The notes below the pieces were generated by a model. It ran no database searches. It worked only from the letters and a program-made list of their open reading frames with translations, and was not told the origin of the DNA. A stretch of 12,646 bases of DNA from the NCBI GenBank assembly GCA_023460055.1, contig JAEWRJ010000076.1:1-12646 (forward strand), given 5' to 3'. Every line of letters begins with the position of its first letter. Within the stretch, counting starts at the first letter, position 1. This stretch comes from Bacillota bacterium. GTDB taxonomy: Bacteria; Bacillota; Clostridia; Christensenellales; Aristaeellaceae. Of this stretch, positions 6,651 to 12,646 are shown piece after piece. Both the position numbers and the translations under genes were made by a program.

Positions 6651-9203
6651 TCACACGATGGATTCGCCGCGCAGGCGCTTGGAGACGAAGTTGGCGCTGA
6701 ACAGAAGAGTCACGCTGACAAGGGTCTTGAGGATACCGATGGCTGTGGCGAAGGAATACAGCGCGGTCCCCTTGGAGGCGATGGTGATATTGAACACATA
6801 CAGGTCAAGCACCTCGATCGTGCTCCTGTTCATGCTGTTTTGGAACACCATATACTGTTCAAGCCCGTTATTGAGAATGTTGGAAATGGACAGGAGCAGC
6901 AGCACGAAATAGGTAGGCAAAAGGCCAGGAAGCGTGATGTAGCGCATCTGCTTCCAGCGGTTGGCGCCGTCCACCTTGGCCGCCTCGTACAGTTCCTGGT
7001 CCAGGCCGGAAATGGCGGCCAGATACATGATAGCCCCCCAGCCCAGGCCCTTCCATGTGTTCCATGCCCACATCTTGATCCAGATATGGTCCGGGCTGTT
7101 GAGCCACGGCACCGGCTGGTCAATGGCGCCGATCGCCAGCATGAACTTGCTGAATATGCCGGTATCCATCGCGAAGAGGGCCATGCCAAAGGAAAACACC
7201 AGCGCCCAGGAGATGAAGTTGGGCAGCGTGGTAAAGATCTGCACGGATTTCTTGAAGCGGGTCTTGCCGATCTCGTTGAGGAAGATGGCGAACACCATGG
7301 GCATCCAGCTGGTCAGCAGGTTCAAGCCGCTCATGCCAAAGGTGTTCTTCAACACGCGGAAGATGTTTTCGCGGTGGCCAAGGTTTGTAAACATCTCGCT
7401 GAACCACTTGAACCCGACGAACTCCTGCTGGCTCATGGGCAGGCCGAACTTGTAATTGAAGAAGGCGTAACTCCAGCCGTAGAGGGGCAGGTAACTGAAC
7501 AGGAATACAGCCGCCAGGAAAGGCAGGATCATCAAAAACAGCTTGTACTTTTTAGGGAGTGTCTCGTGGGCGGCGAAATTGGTGAAGAAGGCCGCGAACA
7601 GCAGAAGCGGCAGCGAGATGTACAGGCTCAGCATGCCGGATGCCTTGCCGATGGATTCGGGCATCCGGGATGACATCACAAGCCAGGTGAGGACGCGGGC
7701 CGCGAAGGATGCCAGAAGCAAGGTGATGGTCACCTTCTTGCGCCGCCTGGCCGCGAGCGTGTACAGCGAGGCTGAAACAAGCAGCGCCGCGGACCAGGTC
7801 AGCGCGCTGTAGATCGCGGACAGGCCGCGCATAGACCCTTCCACGTCTGCGCCGCTCATCCCGCCTTCTTCCGCTTGCGGGCCGTAGAGCAGGCCGCCTT
7901 TGGCATCCTTGGGACGCAGAATGTCATCCGGCGTCTGCATCGCAAGGGCCTGCGCGCCTGAAAACGCTACGCTTGACACCGCCTTGCTTTTTCCGGGCTT
8001 GACAAAGGAGAACTCCACCCCCGGCAGCAGCATCAGGCCAAGCGATATCAAGGCCAGCAGCATCGCGGTGAGGTAGAGGTGGTATTTGGCCGGTATGGGG
8101 TTGACGAAGTGCGGCTCGTTCGCTCTGCGCACGCTCATCACGCCGCAGAGGGCTGCGCCGCCGCAGAGCAGCACCGCCATCATGGGGACTGCCGTCAGCT
8201 TGCCCAGGCCCAGGTGACTCAGCTGGCGGGTGGCGGTGGTGAACATATCCCCGGCATCCACGCTCACGATGCCAAGCGAAGACGCCGCCACGATGACAAA
8301 CGATGCCAGGCTGATGCTCATGGGAAACCAGCGGTCCACCCTGGGCATGAACGCCAGCGCGGCAGAAACCGCCAGCAGGATGACTGCTGCCATCAGGCTG
8401 ATGTCAGGCGCCGCTTTGGATGTCGAGATGGTAAAGATGCCTTTGATGTTGCTGCTGTCTGCAGAAAAGGGCGCAAGCGCCGCGATGTCGCCGGTGAGCA
8501 CATCATTGAATACCCCCTCGTCACGGGCTATCCGGAAAAGCGATGGCTCACTGCCAAGCATCTCCCGGATCATGGAAGAGGATCGGTTCATGGCCGCCGC
8601 GTCGGCACGGGATGCTGTGATGGTGTCAGGCACAGAAATGACAAACACGGGCAGCAGCATGCAGGCCACCGTCAGCAAGGCCAGCGCGCCGCCCGCGCGC
8701 CGCCAGGCGGTATCGCTCAGGGGCAGAGGCCGCGCGCCTTTCATGAACACCGCCGCGCAAACAAGCTGCGCGATGCACGCCGCCAGCGGCACATAGGCCC
8801 ATGCCTGCGCGCTGAGAAGCAGCCGGAATAGCAGCGAGCCGCTCAGGTTCATCAGCTGCATCGTGAAGGTGAAGAAAAGGCCTGCTGCCAGCAAAGACAA
8901 GACCAGCGATGCTTGCAGGGCGCCTTTTCGGTCTGTCAGCGCCGCGGCGGCGCCCAAAGACATCAGGATGATGCCCGCCCACAACAGCCAGCCTTCAAAA
9001 TGGATAGTCTGCAGTGCTGTTATTTGGTCCGCGGGCAGGCTGGCCGCCCCCCTCAGCATGATGTCCTTGAGAGAAATAGCGGACGGGAACAGGGCGGCGA
9101 TCTCCGGGCCCAGCCCGCTGTGGATATACAGCTTCACCGCGGGCAGGAAGAAGGATATGATCGCAAGGGAGGGAAACAGCAGGATCAGCCGGCGTCTCTT
9201 CAT
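6651..9203 (-). CDS. ABC sugar permease (LplB/MalF-like) fused to a large N-terminal 12-helix membrane extension
   Basis: The 850-residue product has two parts. Residues from about 550 on are a standard carbohydrate permease: KKYKLFLMILPFLAAVF begins the first helix, and the EAA loop ELYEAAKVDGANRW (738-750) with Pro759 docks the ATPase. That part alone is about 300 residues, the normal family length. The preceding 547 residues are unusual and can be read as three copies of a four-helix unit. Each copy has a first helix ending in Leu-Pro (20-21, 184-185, 393-394), a 50-80 residue polar loop predicted outside, two helices joined by a short basic inside turn (DRK at 91, PRVDR at 287, RRRKK at 486) and a fourth helix with a Pro near its start. 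Topology works out: the extension starts and ends inside, where the permease must start. No ribosome binding site or plausible internal start precedes the permease part, so it reads as one protein. The ATG follows GGGAGGGAGG and overlaps the upstream stop (ATGA). Confidence 0.88.
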   Translation of the reverse strand: MKRRRLILLFPSLAIISFFLPAVKLYIHSGLGPEIAALFPSAISLKDIMLRGAASLPADQITALQTIHFEGWLLWAGIILMSLGAAAALTDRKGALQASLVLSLLAAGLFFTFTMQLMNLSGSLLFRLLLSAQAWAYVPLAACIAQLVCAAVFMKGARPLPLSDTAWRRAGGALALLTVACMLLPVFVISVPDTITASRADAAAMNRSSSMIREMLGSEPSLFRIARDEGVFNDVLTGDIAALAPFSADSSNIKGIFTISTSKAAPDISLMAAVILLAVSAALAFMPRVDRWFPMSISLASFVIVAASSLGIVSVDAGDMFTTATRQLSHLGLGKLTAVPMMAVLLCGGAALCGVMSVRRANEPHFVNPIPAKYHLYLTAMLLALISLGLMLLPGVEFSFVKPGKSKAVSSVAFSGAQALAMQTPDDILRPKDAKGGLLYGPQAEEGGMSGADVEGSMRGLSAIYSALTWSAALLVSASLYTLAARRRKKVTITLLLASFAARVLTWLVMSSRMPESIGKASGMLSLYISLPLLLFAAFFTNFAAHETLPKKYKLFLMILPFLAAVFLFSYLPLYGWSYAFFNYKFGLPMSQQEFVGFKWFSEMFTNLGHRENIFRVLKNTFGMSGLNLLTSWMPMVFAIFLNEIGKTRFKKSVQIFTTLPNFISWALVFSFGMALFAMDTGIFSKFMLAIGAIDQPVPWLNSPDHIWIKMWAWNTWKGLGWGAIMYLAAISGLDQELYEAAKVDGANRWKQMRYITLPGLLPTYFVLLLLSISNILNNGLEQYMVFQNSMNRSTIEVLDLYVFNITIASKGTALYSFATAIGILKTLVSVTLLFSANFVSKRLRGESIV
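7563..9203 (-). repeat. Region encoding three tandem copies of a four-helix membrane unit (N-terminal extension of the permease)
   Basis: Approximate units are residues 1-158 (8730-9203), 159-362 (8118-8729) and 363-547 (7563-8117). The similarity is in layout and short marks rather than close identity. Each unit has Leu-Pro at the outer end of helix 1, a basic turn between helices 2 and 3, and a proline-led helix 4 (VPLAACIAQLVCAAVF, VPMMAVLLCGGAALCG, LPLLLFAAFFTNFAA). The linker before unit 3 (PAKYHL, 371-376) resembles the one before the permease (PKKYKL, 550-555). The outside loops differ strongly between copies. This is a divergent protein-level repeat; no DNA-level repeat was noticed. 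Confidence 0.55.
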
Positions 9204-10813
9204 CGCGGCCTCCCTCCCTGCCTGCCGGCCTCGCGCTTGCTTGGATTCAGCCTGATGCGAACGATCTCCCCGCGGTGGGCGAACAGCTCAAAGTTGCTCT
9301 CGTCCCCGTTGCGGTACCGGTCGCAGACCCAGGTTTCGCCTTCAAAATGGCCCTCCTCGACGGACAGGAAGTTGAGCGTACCGCTTTGGCGGGACTGCGT
9401 CAGCGTGAAGCCTTCCTCATCCTCAGGGTCAGGCCGCGCGCGGAAGCCCACCTTCACGCCAAGGCCGCAGAGGTAGAACTCATGCTCCCCTGTCTGAATG
9501 AGCAGGGCCCGGCCGCGGGCTGTGAGCACATCGCGGTTGGCCGGGTCATGCAGGTTGATGCTGCTGCCCAGGCCCCAGAGGGAGGGAGAGGCGCTGATAA
9601 ATCTGGCTTCGACATGATACTTGTCCAGCTTCAGGTACTGCATGTCCATAAACTCCTGCTGCACCAGGGCATGCACGCGTCCGGTGCCGCGGTATTTCAG
9701 CAGCAGCGGGGCGGCATTTGCGATGGTTTTCATGCTCAAGGCCACCTCGCGGGCCGCTGGCAGGAGCCCGCCGTTCAGATCCAGCGCGCTTGCCCCGCCA
9801 AAGCAGGCCATGCCGATGCAGCCAAAGTCCGCGAAGGCCTCGATCATGTTCATTGCCGCCGCCTCGCCGCCCGTGGGACACTCGGGGATGAACAGGGGAT
9901 TGTCCGCCCGAGCGTACAGCCCCAGCACCCGGCGGTAACGCAGGCGGTCCTGCACATACATATCCGGGCAGATCAGGTCGATATGGGTGGCTACGGCTTT
10001 GTAGATATCCAGCACCCGGCCCACGGCCGCGCCGCTGTTATAGCAGGCGCCAGCCTCCTCATAGCCCTGCTCCCCGAGCATGACATTGATGAGCAGCGGC
10101 AGGTCATAGGCCGCTTTTCCCGCTTTGGCGACTTCATCCATGTAGCGGGCGTGCGCCCAGGCCATAAAGGCCTCATGCGCGTGACGGCCGAACCGGCCCC
10201 GCCAGGTGCTGCCCGATGGCGTCACGCCGCTGTCTTCCAGTGTGATGCCATCAAGCGCCGCCGGAACCGGCTGATCGTACAAGGCCAGAGACTCCGGGCT
10301 GTAGTCCATATCCGTGTTGGCCAGCCCCATCTCATTTTCCACCTGCACGGCCAGCACGGTACGCCGGGTGCCGTCATAACCGCGCACAAAAGCCATCAGC
10401 CTGGCAAAGGCGGCCTTGTCGGCCTCCAGCGTGGCGGCGCAAAGCGGGGAAAGCGAGGCGACAGGCGCGCCGTCCGGCCCTTGAGCTACGCGGTAGGTCT
10501 TGGGATCCAGCTTCACCCATTCGGGCGCGTAGTTGGGGTGGCCGTTCTTGCTGGCGCCAAACCAGAGCAGGATCAGGTAAAGCCCATGGACACGGCAGCG
10601 GTCAATCAGGTCAGCCGCGTCCGAAAAATCATACTGTCCCGGCAGGGCTTCAGCGCGAAACCAATAGACCGGAGCCTCCAGCAGGTTGCCGCCGTAGGCC
10701 TTTACCGCCGCGATCTCCAGATCCAGCATCCGCGGGTCGCCGGTGGAGGAGTTGTGCGCCTGCAGGCCAAGCGGCAGCAGGGGCGTGCCATCGGCTTTTC
10801 GGAAGATGTCCAT
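9200..10813 (-). CDS. Beta-galactosidase-like glycoside hydrolase, GH35/GH42 clan A (DUF5597 type), cytoplasmic
   Basis: This 537-residue protein is a retaining clan-A glycosidase, most likely a beta-galactosidase. The N-terminal part follows the pattern known for GH35 proteins with a DUF5597 C-terminal domain: NLLEAPVYWF (43-52), YDFSDAADLIDRCRVHGLYL (61-80), ILLWFGASKNG (81-91) and LSPL (121-124). The proton donor is seen as VQVENEMG (Asn160-Glu161), and Glu311 in PLFIPECP is the probable nucleophile. Residues from about 370 form the C-terminal beta-rich part. There is no signal peptide, so it should act on imported sugar. The start is the ATG at 10811-10813, just after AAGGAGGT; an in-frame TTG at 10834, overlapping the lacI stop, is an alternative. 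The basic C-terminal tail (SKREAGRQGGRPR) is partly a by-product of the purine-rich ribosome binding site of the next gene, whose ATG overlaps this stop by 4 bases. Exact linkage and substrate are inferred. Confidence 0.78.
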   Translation of the reverse strand: MDIFRKADGTPLLPLGLQAHNSSTGDPRMLDLEIAAVKAYGGNLLEAPVYWFRAEALPGQYDFSDAADLIDRCRVHGLYLILLWFGASKNGHPNYAPEWVKLDPKTYRVAQGPDGAPVASLSPLCAATLEADKAAFARLMAFVRGYDGTRRTVLAVQVENEMGLANTDMDYSPESLALYDQPVPAALDGITLEDSGVTPSGSTWRGRFGRHAHEAFMAWAHARYMDEVAKAGKAAYDLPLLINVMLGEQGYEEAGACYNSGAAVGRVLDIYKAVATHIDLICPDMYVQDRLRYRRVLGLYARADNPLFIPECPTGGEAAAMNMIEAFADFGCIGMACFGGASALDLNGGLLPAAREVALSMKTIANAAPLLLKYRGTGRVHALVQQEFMDMQYLKLDKYHVEARFISASPSLWGLGSSINLHDPANRDVLTARGRALLIQTGEHEFYLCGLGVKVGFRARPDPEDEEGFTLTQSRQSGTLNFLSVEEGHFEGETWVCDRYRNGDESNFELFAHRGEIVRIRLNPSKREAGRQGGRPR

Positions 10814-10816
10814 GTG

Positions 10817-10824
10817 ACCTCCTT
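10817..10824 (-). promoter_or_regulatory. Ribosome binding site of the GH35-type gene
   Basis: AAGGAGGT is followed after only 3 bases by the ATG at 10811-10813. The spacing is short but the match is complete, and the downstream protein starts exactly where the family begins, so this site is taken to decide the start over the upstream TTG. Confidence 0.6.
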
Positions 10825-10830
10825 GATCGG

Positions 10831-11844
10831 TCAATGCTGCGCGGCCTGGTTTATATCCCGCACAGTATCGCCAAACTGTATGCTGCCGCCCACTGTCATG
10901 ATCCGGGGCGTGTAACTGTCTCCTTCTTCAATGGCCTTGATGATCTCCAGCGCGGCCCGGCGGCCCATGCCGTCACTGTCCTGCTTGTAGGTGGTCAGCC
11001 GGGGCCTCAAGGCGCCCGCGATCAATATGCCGTCAAAGCCGAAGCAGCTGATGTCGCGGGGAATTGACAGGCCATGCTGTTCGATCCGGGCTATGCCGCC
11101 CAGATAGGAAATGTCGTCAGGATAAAGAATGCAGGTGGGCCACCGGGGCAGCGCCAGCAGCTCGCTCGTAGCCTGGGCGGCGCTGTCCGCGTTGTGATAG
11201 TTGGCAGATCTGATGTACTCCTCAGGCACGGTCAATCCGCATTCAAGGCAGCCCCGGCGGAAACCCTCCAGCCGGACATCTGTCACGCCGCCCGGCTCGC
11301 CGTGGATGAAAGCGACGCGGCTGTGTCCCATGGCGTGCAGGTAGCTGATGATATCCCGCATGGCGCGGACATTGTCGCCCAGGATCGCGCTGTGCCCCTG
11401 CGCGATGTGGTCGATGGTGACGACGGGGATCTCGCTGGCCAGCAGCTGCTTCACAGCTTCCTGCTCGAATGAGCCCTCCACGATGATGACGCCGTCACAC
11501 TGGCGCTGCCTGGCATGGTCACAATAGCTCATGCCGGAGGAATGGAGGGAGTTGTTGAGGAAGGTGATGTCGTAGCCCAGCTGTTCGGCCTGGCTGTGTA
11601 TGCCTTCCAGCACCATGGAGAAAAACTCGTGGGCCATGTTGTTGCGGTAGAGGATGCCAAGGTTGCGGCTGCGGTGAGACTTGAGGGTGCGCGCCGCGGC
11701 GTTGGGATAGTAGCCGATCTCCCGCGCCACCCGGCGAACCATCTCTGCCTTCTGCGCCCCGATGCCGGGACGGCCGTTCAGCGCTTTGGATACGGCGGAA
11801 ATGGATAGTCCGCATTTGTCGGCAAGCATCTTGATCGTCGCCAT
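10831..11844 (-). CDS. LacI-family transcriptional regulator
   Basis: This 337-residue cytoplasmic repressor-type protein leads the operon. Residues 2-24 (TIKMLADKCGLSISAVSKAL) form the family helix-turn-helix, followed by NGRPGI, a helix through about residue 44 (IGYYPNAAARTL starts near 43) and the hinge helix that inserts into the operator's central CG step. From about residue 60 (NLGILYRNN) to the end lies the periplasmic-binding-protein-like sugar domain, with typical marks CDGVIIVEG, IPVVTIDH, MGHSRVAFIHG, PTCILYPDD and ISCFGFDG. Length is normal for the family. The ATG at 11842-11844 has an AAGGA site 11 bases upstream, slightly long. Translation stops 17 bases before the GH35-type gene. 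It probably represses its own operon through the palindrome at 11888-11897 and is released by a sugar from the imported oligosaccharide; the inducer is not known. Confidence 0.92.
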   Translation of the reverse strand: MATIKMLADKCGLSISAVSKALNGRPGIGAQKAEMVRRVAREIGYYPNAAARTLKSHRSRNLGILYRNNMAHEFFSMVLEGIHSQAEQLGYDITFLNNSLHSSGMSYCDHARQRQCDGVIIVEGSFEQEAVKQLLASEIPVVTIDHIAQGHSAILGDNVRAMRDIISYLHAMGHSRVAFIHGEPGGVTDVRLEGFRRGCLECGLTVPEEYIRSANYHNADSAAQATSELLALPRWPTCILYPDDISYLGGIARIEQHGLSIPRDISCFGFDGILIAGALRPRLTTYKQDSDGMGRRAALEIIKAIEEGDSYTPRIMTVGGSIQFGDTVRDINQAAQH

Positions 11845-11887
11845 GAATGTGTGTTTCCTTCATTGTTTGTCGGGCAGGATAGCAGAT

Positions 11888-11897
11888 AAAACGTTTT
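11888..11897. promoter_or_regulatory. Probable LacI-family operator (AAAACGTTTT)
   Basis: A perfect 10-base palindrome with the central CG typical of LacI-family operators lies 44 bases before the lacI start. It falls a few bases downstream of the predicted transcription start, where a bound repressor would block initiation. The core also partly resembles a catabolite-response (cre) site (AAAACGTTTTC), but the outer TG and CA of that consensus are missing, so self-regulation is the better reading. Confidence 0.7.
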
Positions 11898-11907
11898 CTC
11901 TACCCAA

Positions 11908-11936
11908 ATTCTACTATAGAAATATTTGAATGTCAA
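11908..11936 (-). promoter_or_regulatory. Consensus vegetative promoter of the operon
   Basis: On the minus strand a perfect -35 box TTGACA (11931-11936) is separated by 17 bases (11914-11930) from the -10 box TAGAAT (11908-11913), one base from TATAAT. The spacer is A+T-rich in an otherwise G+C-rich window. The start of transcription is expected near 11901, giving a leader of about 57 bases before lacI. The rest of the 196-base gap (11937-12040) shows no convincing gene or strong terminator for the GH31 gene. Confidence 0.88.
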
Positions 11937-12040
11937 TCACGATTTCTGTGCTATGTGCCGCCGGATTTCCTCAGGGTACAGCAAATAAAGCCCGGGAGAC
12001 GGGTTGAAAATCGAGGGGCAAATCGCTGCGCTGCCGGGGT

Positions 12041-12646
12041 TTATGCTTCCAATTCCAAGATGGATGATCCGGGTTCGATCCTATTGGTCTTCACCCCGGA
12101 CTCGGTATACAGGAGAACGCTGATTCCTTTGTGCTCGCCCTCGACTGTCACCTTGACGGTGCTCGCGGACCTGAGGGCGGAGAGGGTCAGCGCCTTATTA
12201 CCAAACTGATCAACAACAACAGCCTGAGCGCCTGTTTCGCTTGGCTGGTAGATCCTGATCTCAAGACCGTCGAGATAATCATAGTCGACAAGGCTTTCAT
12301 CCTTTCCGATCGGGAGGATGGTGTTTTCACGGACAAATATCGGCAGATCATCCATGCCGCAGCGCTCTTCCTGCCATCTGCCGCCATGAGCCGTACGGCC
12401 GCTGAGCAGATGCGTCCACCAGCCTTCGGGCAGATAGTATTCTATGGCGCTGTCCTCCCGGAAAACCGGGGCCACCATCAGCGCGTCACCCAGCATGTAC
12501 TGCAGATCAATGTCCTCGCAGGCCCGGTCCCCCGGGAACTCTATCACCATGGCCCGCATCATGGGGATGCCGGTGTCACTCGCTTCCACGGCCTTGGCAT
12601 ACAGATAGGGCATCAGCCGGCATTTGAGATTCGTATACTTTTTGAC
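12041..12646 (-). CDS. GH31 glycosidase, probable alpha-xylosidase (YicI type), C-terminal part only
   Basis: The frame is open from the right edge (first codons read VKKYTNLKCRLMPYLY) to the TAA at 12041-12043, giving 201 residues of the C-terminal end of a GH31 enzyme. The LKCRLMPYLY helix, LGDALMVAPVF, the line YYLPEGWWTHLLSG followed by GGRW, and LPIFVRENTILPIG with a nearby DYDY are typical of the part after the catalytic barrel in YicI-like alpha-xylosidases. The nucleophile and acid/base lie outside the window, so the specificity (alpha-xylosidase rather than alpha-glucosidase) is inferred from resemblance to the YicI tail. The enzyme would remove alpha-linked xylose from the non-reducing end of xyloglucan fragments. 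It is on the same strand as the operon but separated by 195 bases holding a strong promoter, so it is probably a separate transcript, perhaps with read-through because no clear terminator follows it. Confidence 0.82.
   Translation of the reverse strand, partial: VKKYTNLKCRLMPYLYAKAVEASDTGIPMMRAMVIEFPGDRACEDIDLQYMLGDALMVAPVFREDSAIEYYLPEGWWTHLLSGRTAHGGRWQEERCGMDDLPIFVRENTILPIGKDESLVDYDYLDGLEIRIYQPSETGAQAVVVDQFGNKALTLSALRSASTVKVTVEGEHKGISVLLYTESGVKTNRIEPGSSILELEA

Noticed and set aside
6558..8831. Several long plus-strand open frames (371 and 250 codons) opposite the permease genes
   Set aside because: His-, Gln- and Gly-rich translations without domains, lying opposite a continuous membrane protein; typical shadow frames.
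9275..10915. Plus-strand open frame of 546 codons opposite the GH35-type gene
   Set aside because: The opposite strand has conserved glycosidase motifs and a ribosome binding site; this frame has low-complexity composition and runs into lacI, so it is an antisense shadow.
11935..11944. AATC-AC-GATT inverted repeat overlapping the -35 box as a second operator
   Set aside because: Only four-base arms and no central CG; too weak compared with the perfect palindrome at 11888-11897.
11990..12040. Possible terminator after the GH31 gene (CCCG/CGGG followed by CTTTATTT on the minus strand)
   Set aside because: The stem is about 4 base pairs and the T-run is broken; not convincing as a terminator.

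Overview
The window looks like chromosomal DNA from a G+C-rich (by eye close to 60%) member of the Bacillota, probably a gut or rumen Clostridia lineage. The reasons are strong AGGAGG-type ribosome binding sites before most genes, a YtcQ/LplA-type solute-binding protein with its two-permease partners and no dedicated ATPase, an exported NagZ-type GH3 enzyme of the Bacillus YbbD layout, and a canonical vegetative promoter. The species cannot be fixed from the sequence. There are no tRNA or rRNA genes, CRISPR arrays, insertion sequences or phage genes.

Left part (1-2346, plus strand): the 3' end of an aldo/keto reductase with a C-terminal two-cluster ferredoxin domain, followed 17 bases later by a secreted GH3 beta-N-acetylglucosaminidase (NagZ type). 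A long, nearly perfect hairpin (2357-2395) then separates this pair from genes arriving on the minus strand.

Main part (2404-11936, minus strand, read right to left): one probable operon of about 9.5 kb. A consensus sigma-70/sigma-A promoter (TTGACA, 17 bases, TAGAAT) with a palindromic AAAACGTTTT operator just downstream drives a LacI-family regulator. It is followed by a cytoplasmic GH35/DUF5597-type beta-galactosidase, a very unusual 850-residue ABC permease, a second ABC permease, a solute-binding protein and a cytoplasmic GH29 alpha-L-fucosidase. Gene junctions are a 4-base overlap or short gaps, the longest about 70 bases. No ATPase gene is present, so the importer presumably borrows a shared MsmX-like ATPase.

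Right end (12041-12646, minus strand): the C-terminal part of a GH31 enzyme that resembles YicI-type alpha-xylosidases. Alpha-xylosidase, beta-galactosidase and alpha-fucosidase together match the side chain of fucosylated xyloglucan (Fuc-Gal-Xyl). The best reading is therefore a locus that imports intact fucosylated oligosaccharides and takes them apart in the cytoplasm; plant xyloglucan fragments are the favoured substrate, and fucosylated host glycans are the alternative.

The most unusual item is the first permease. About 547 residues precede an otherwise normal 300-residue LplB/MalF-like permease, and this extension reads as three tandem copies of a four-helix membrane unit, each with a large predicted outside loop. 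I know of no described function for such an extension on a sugar permease.
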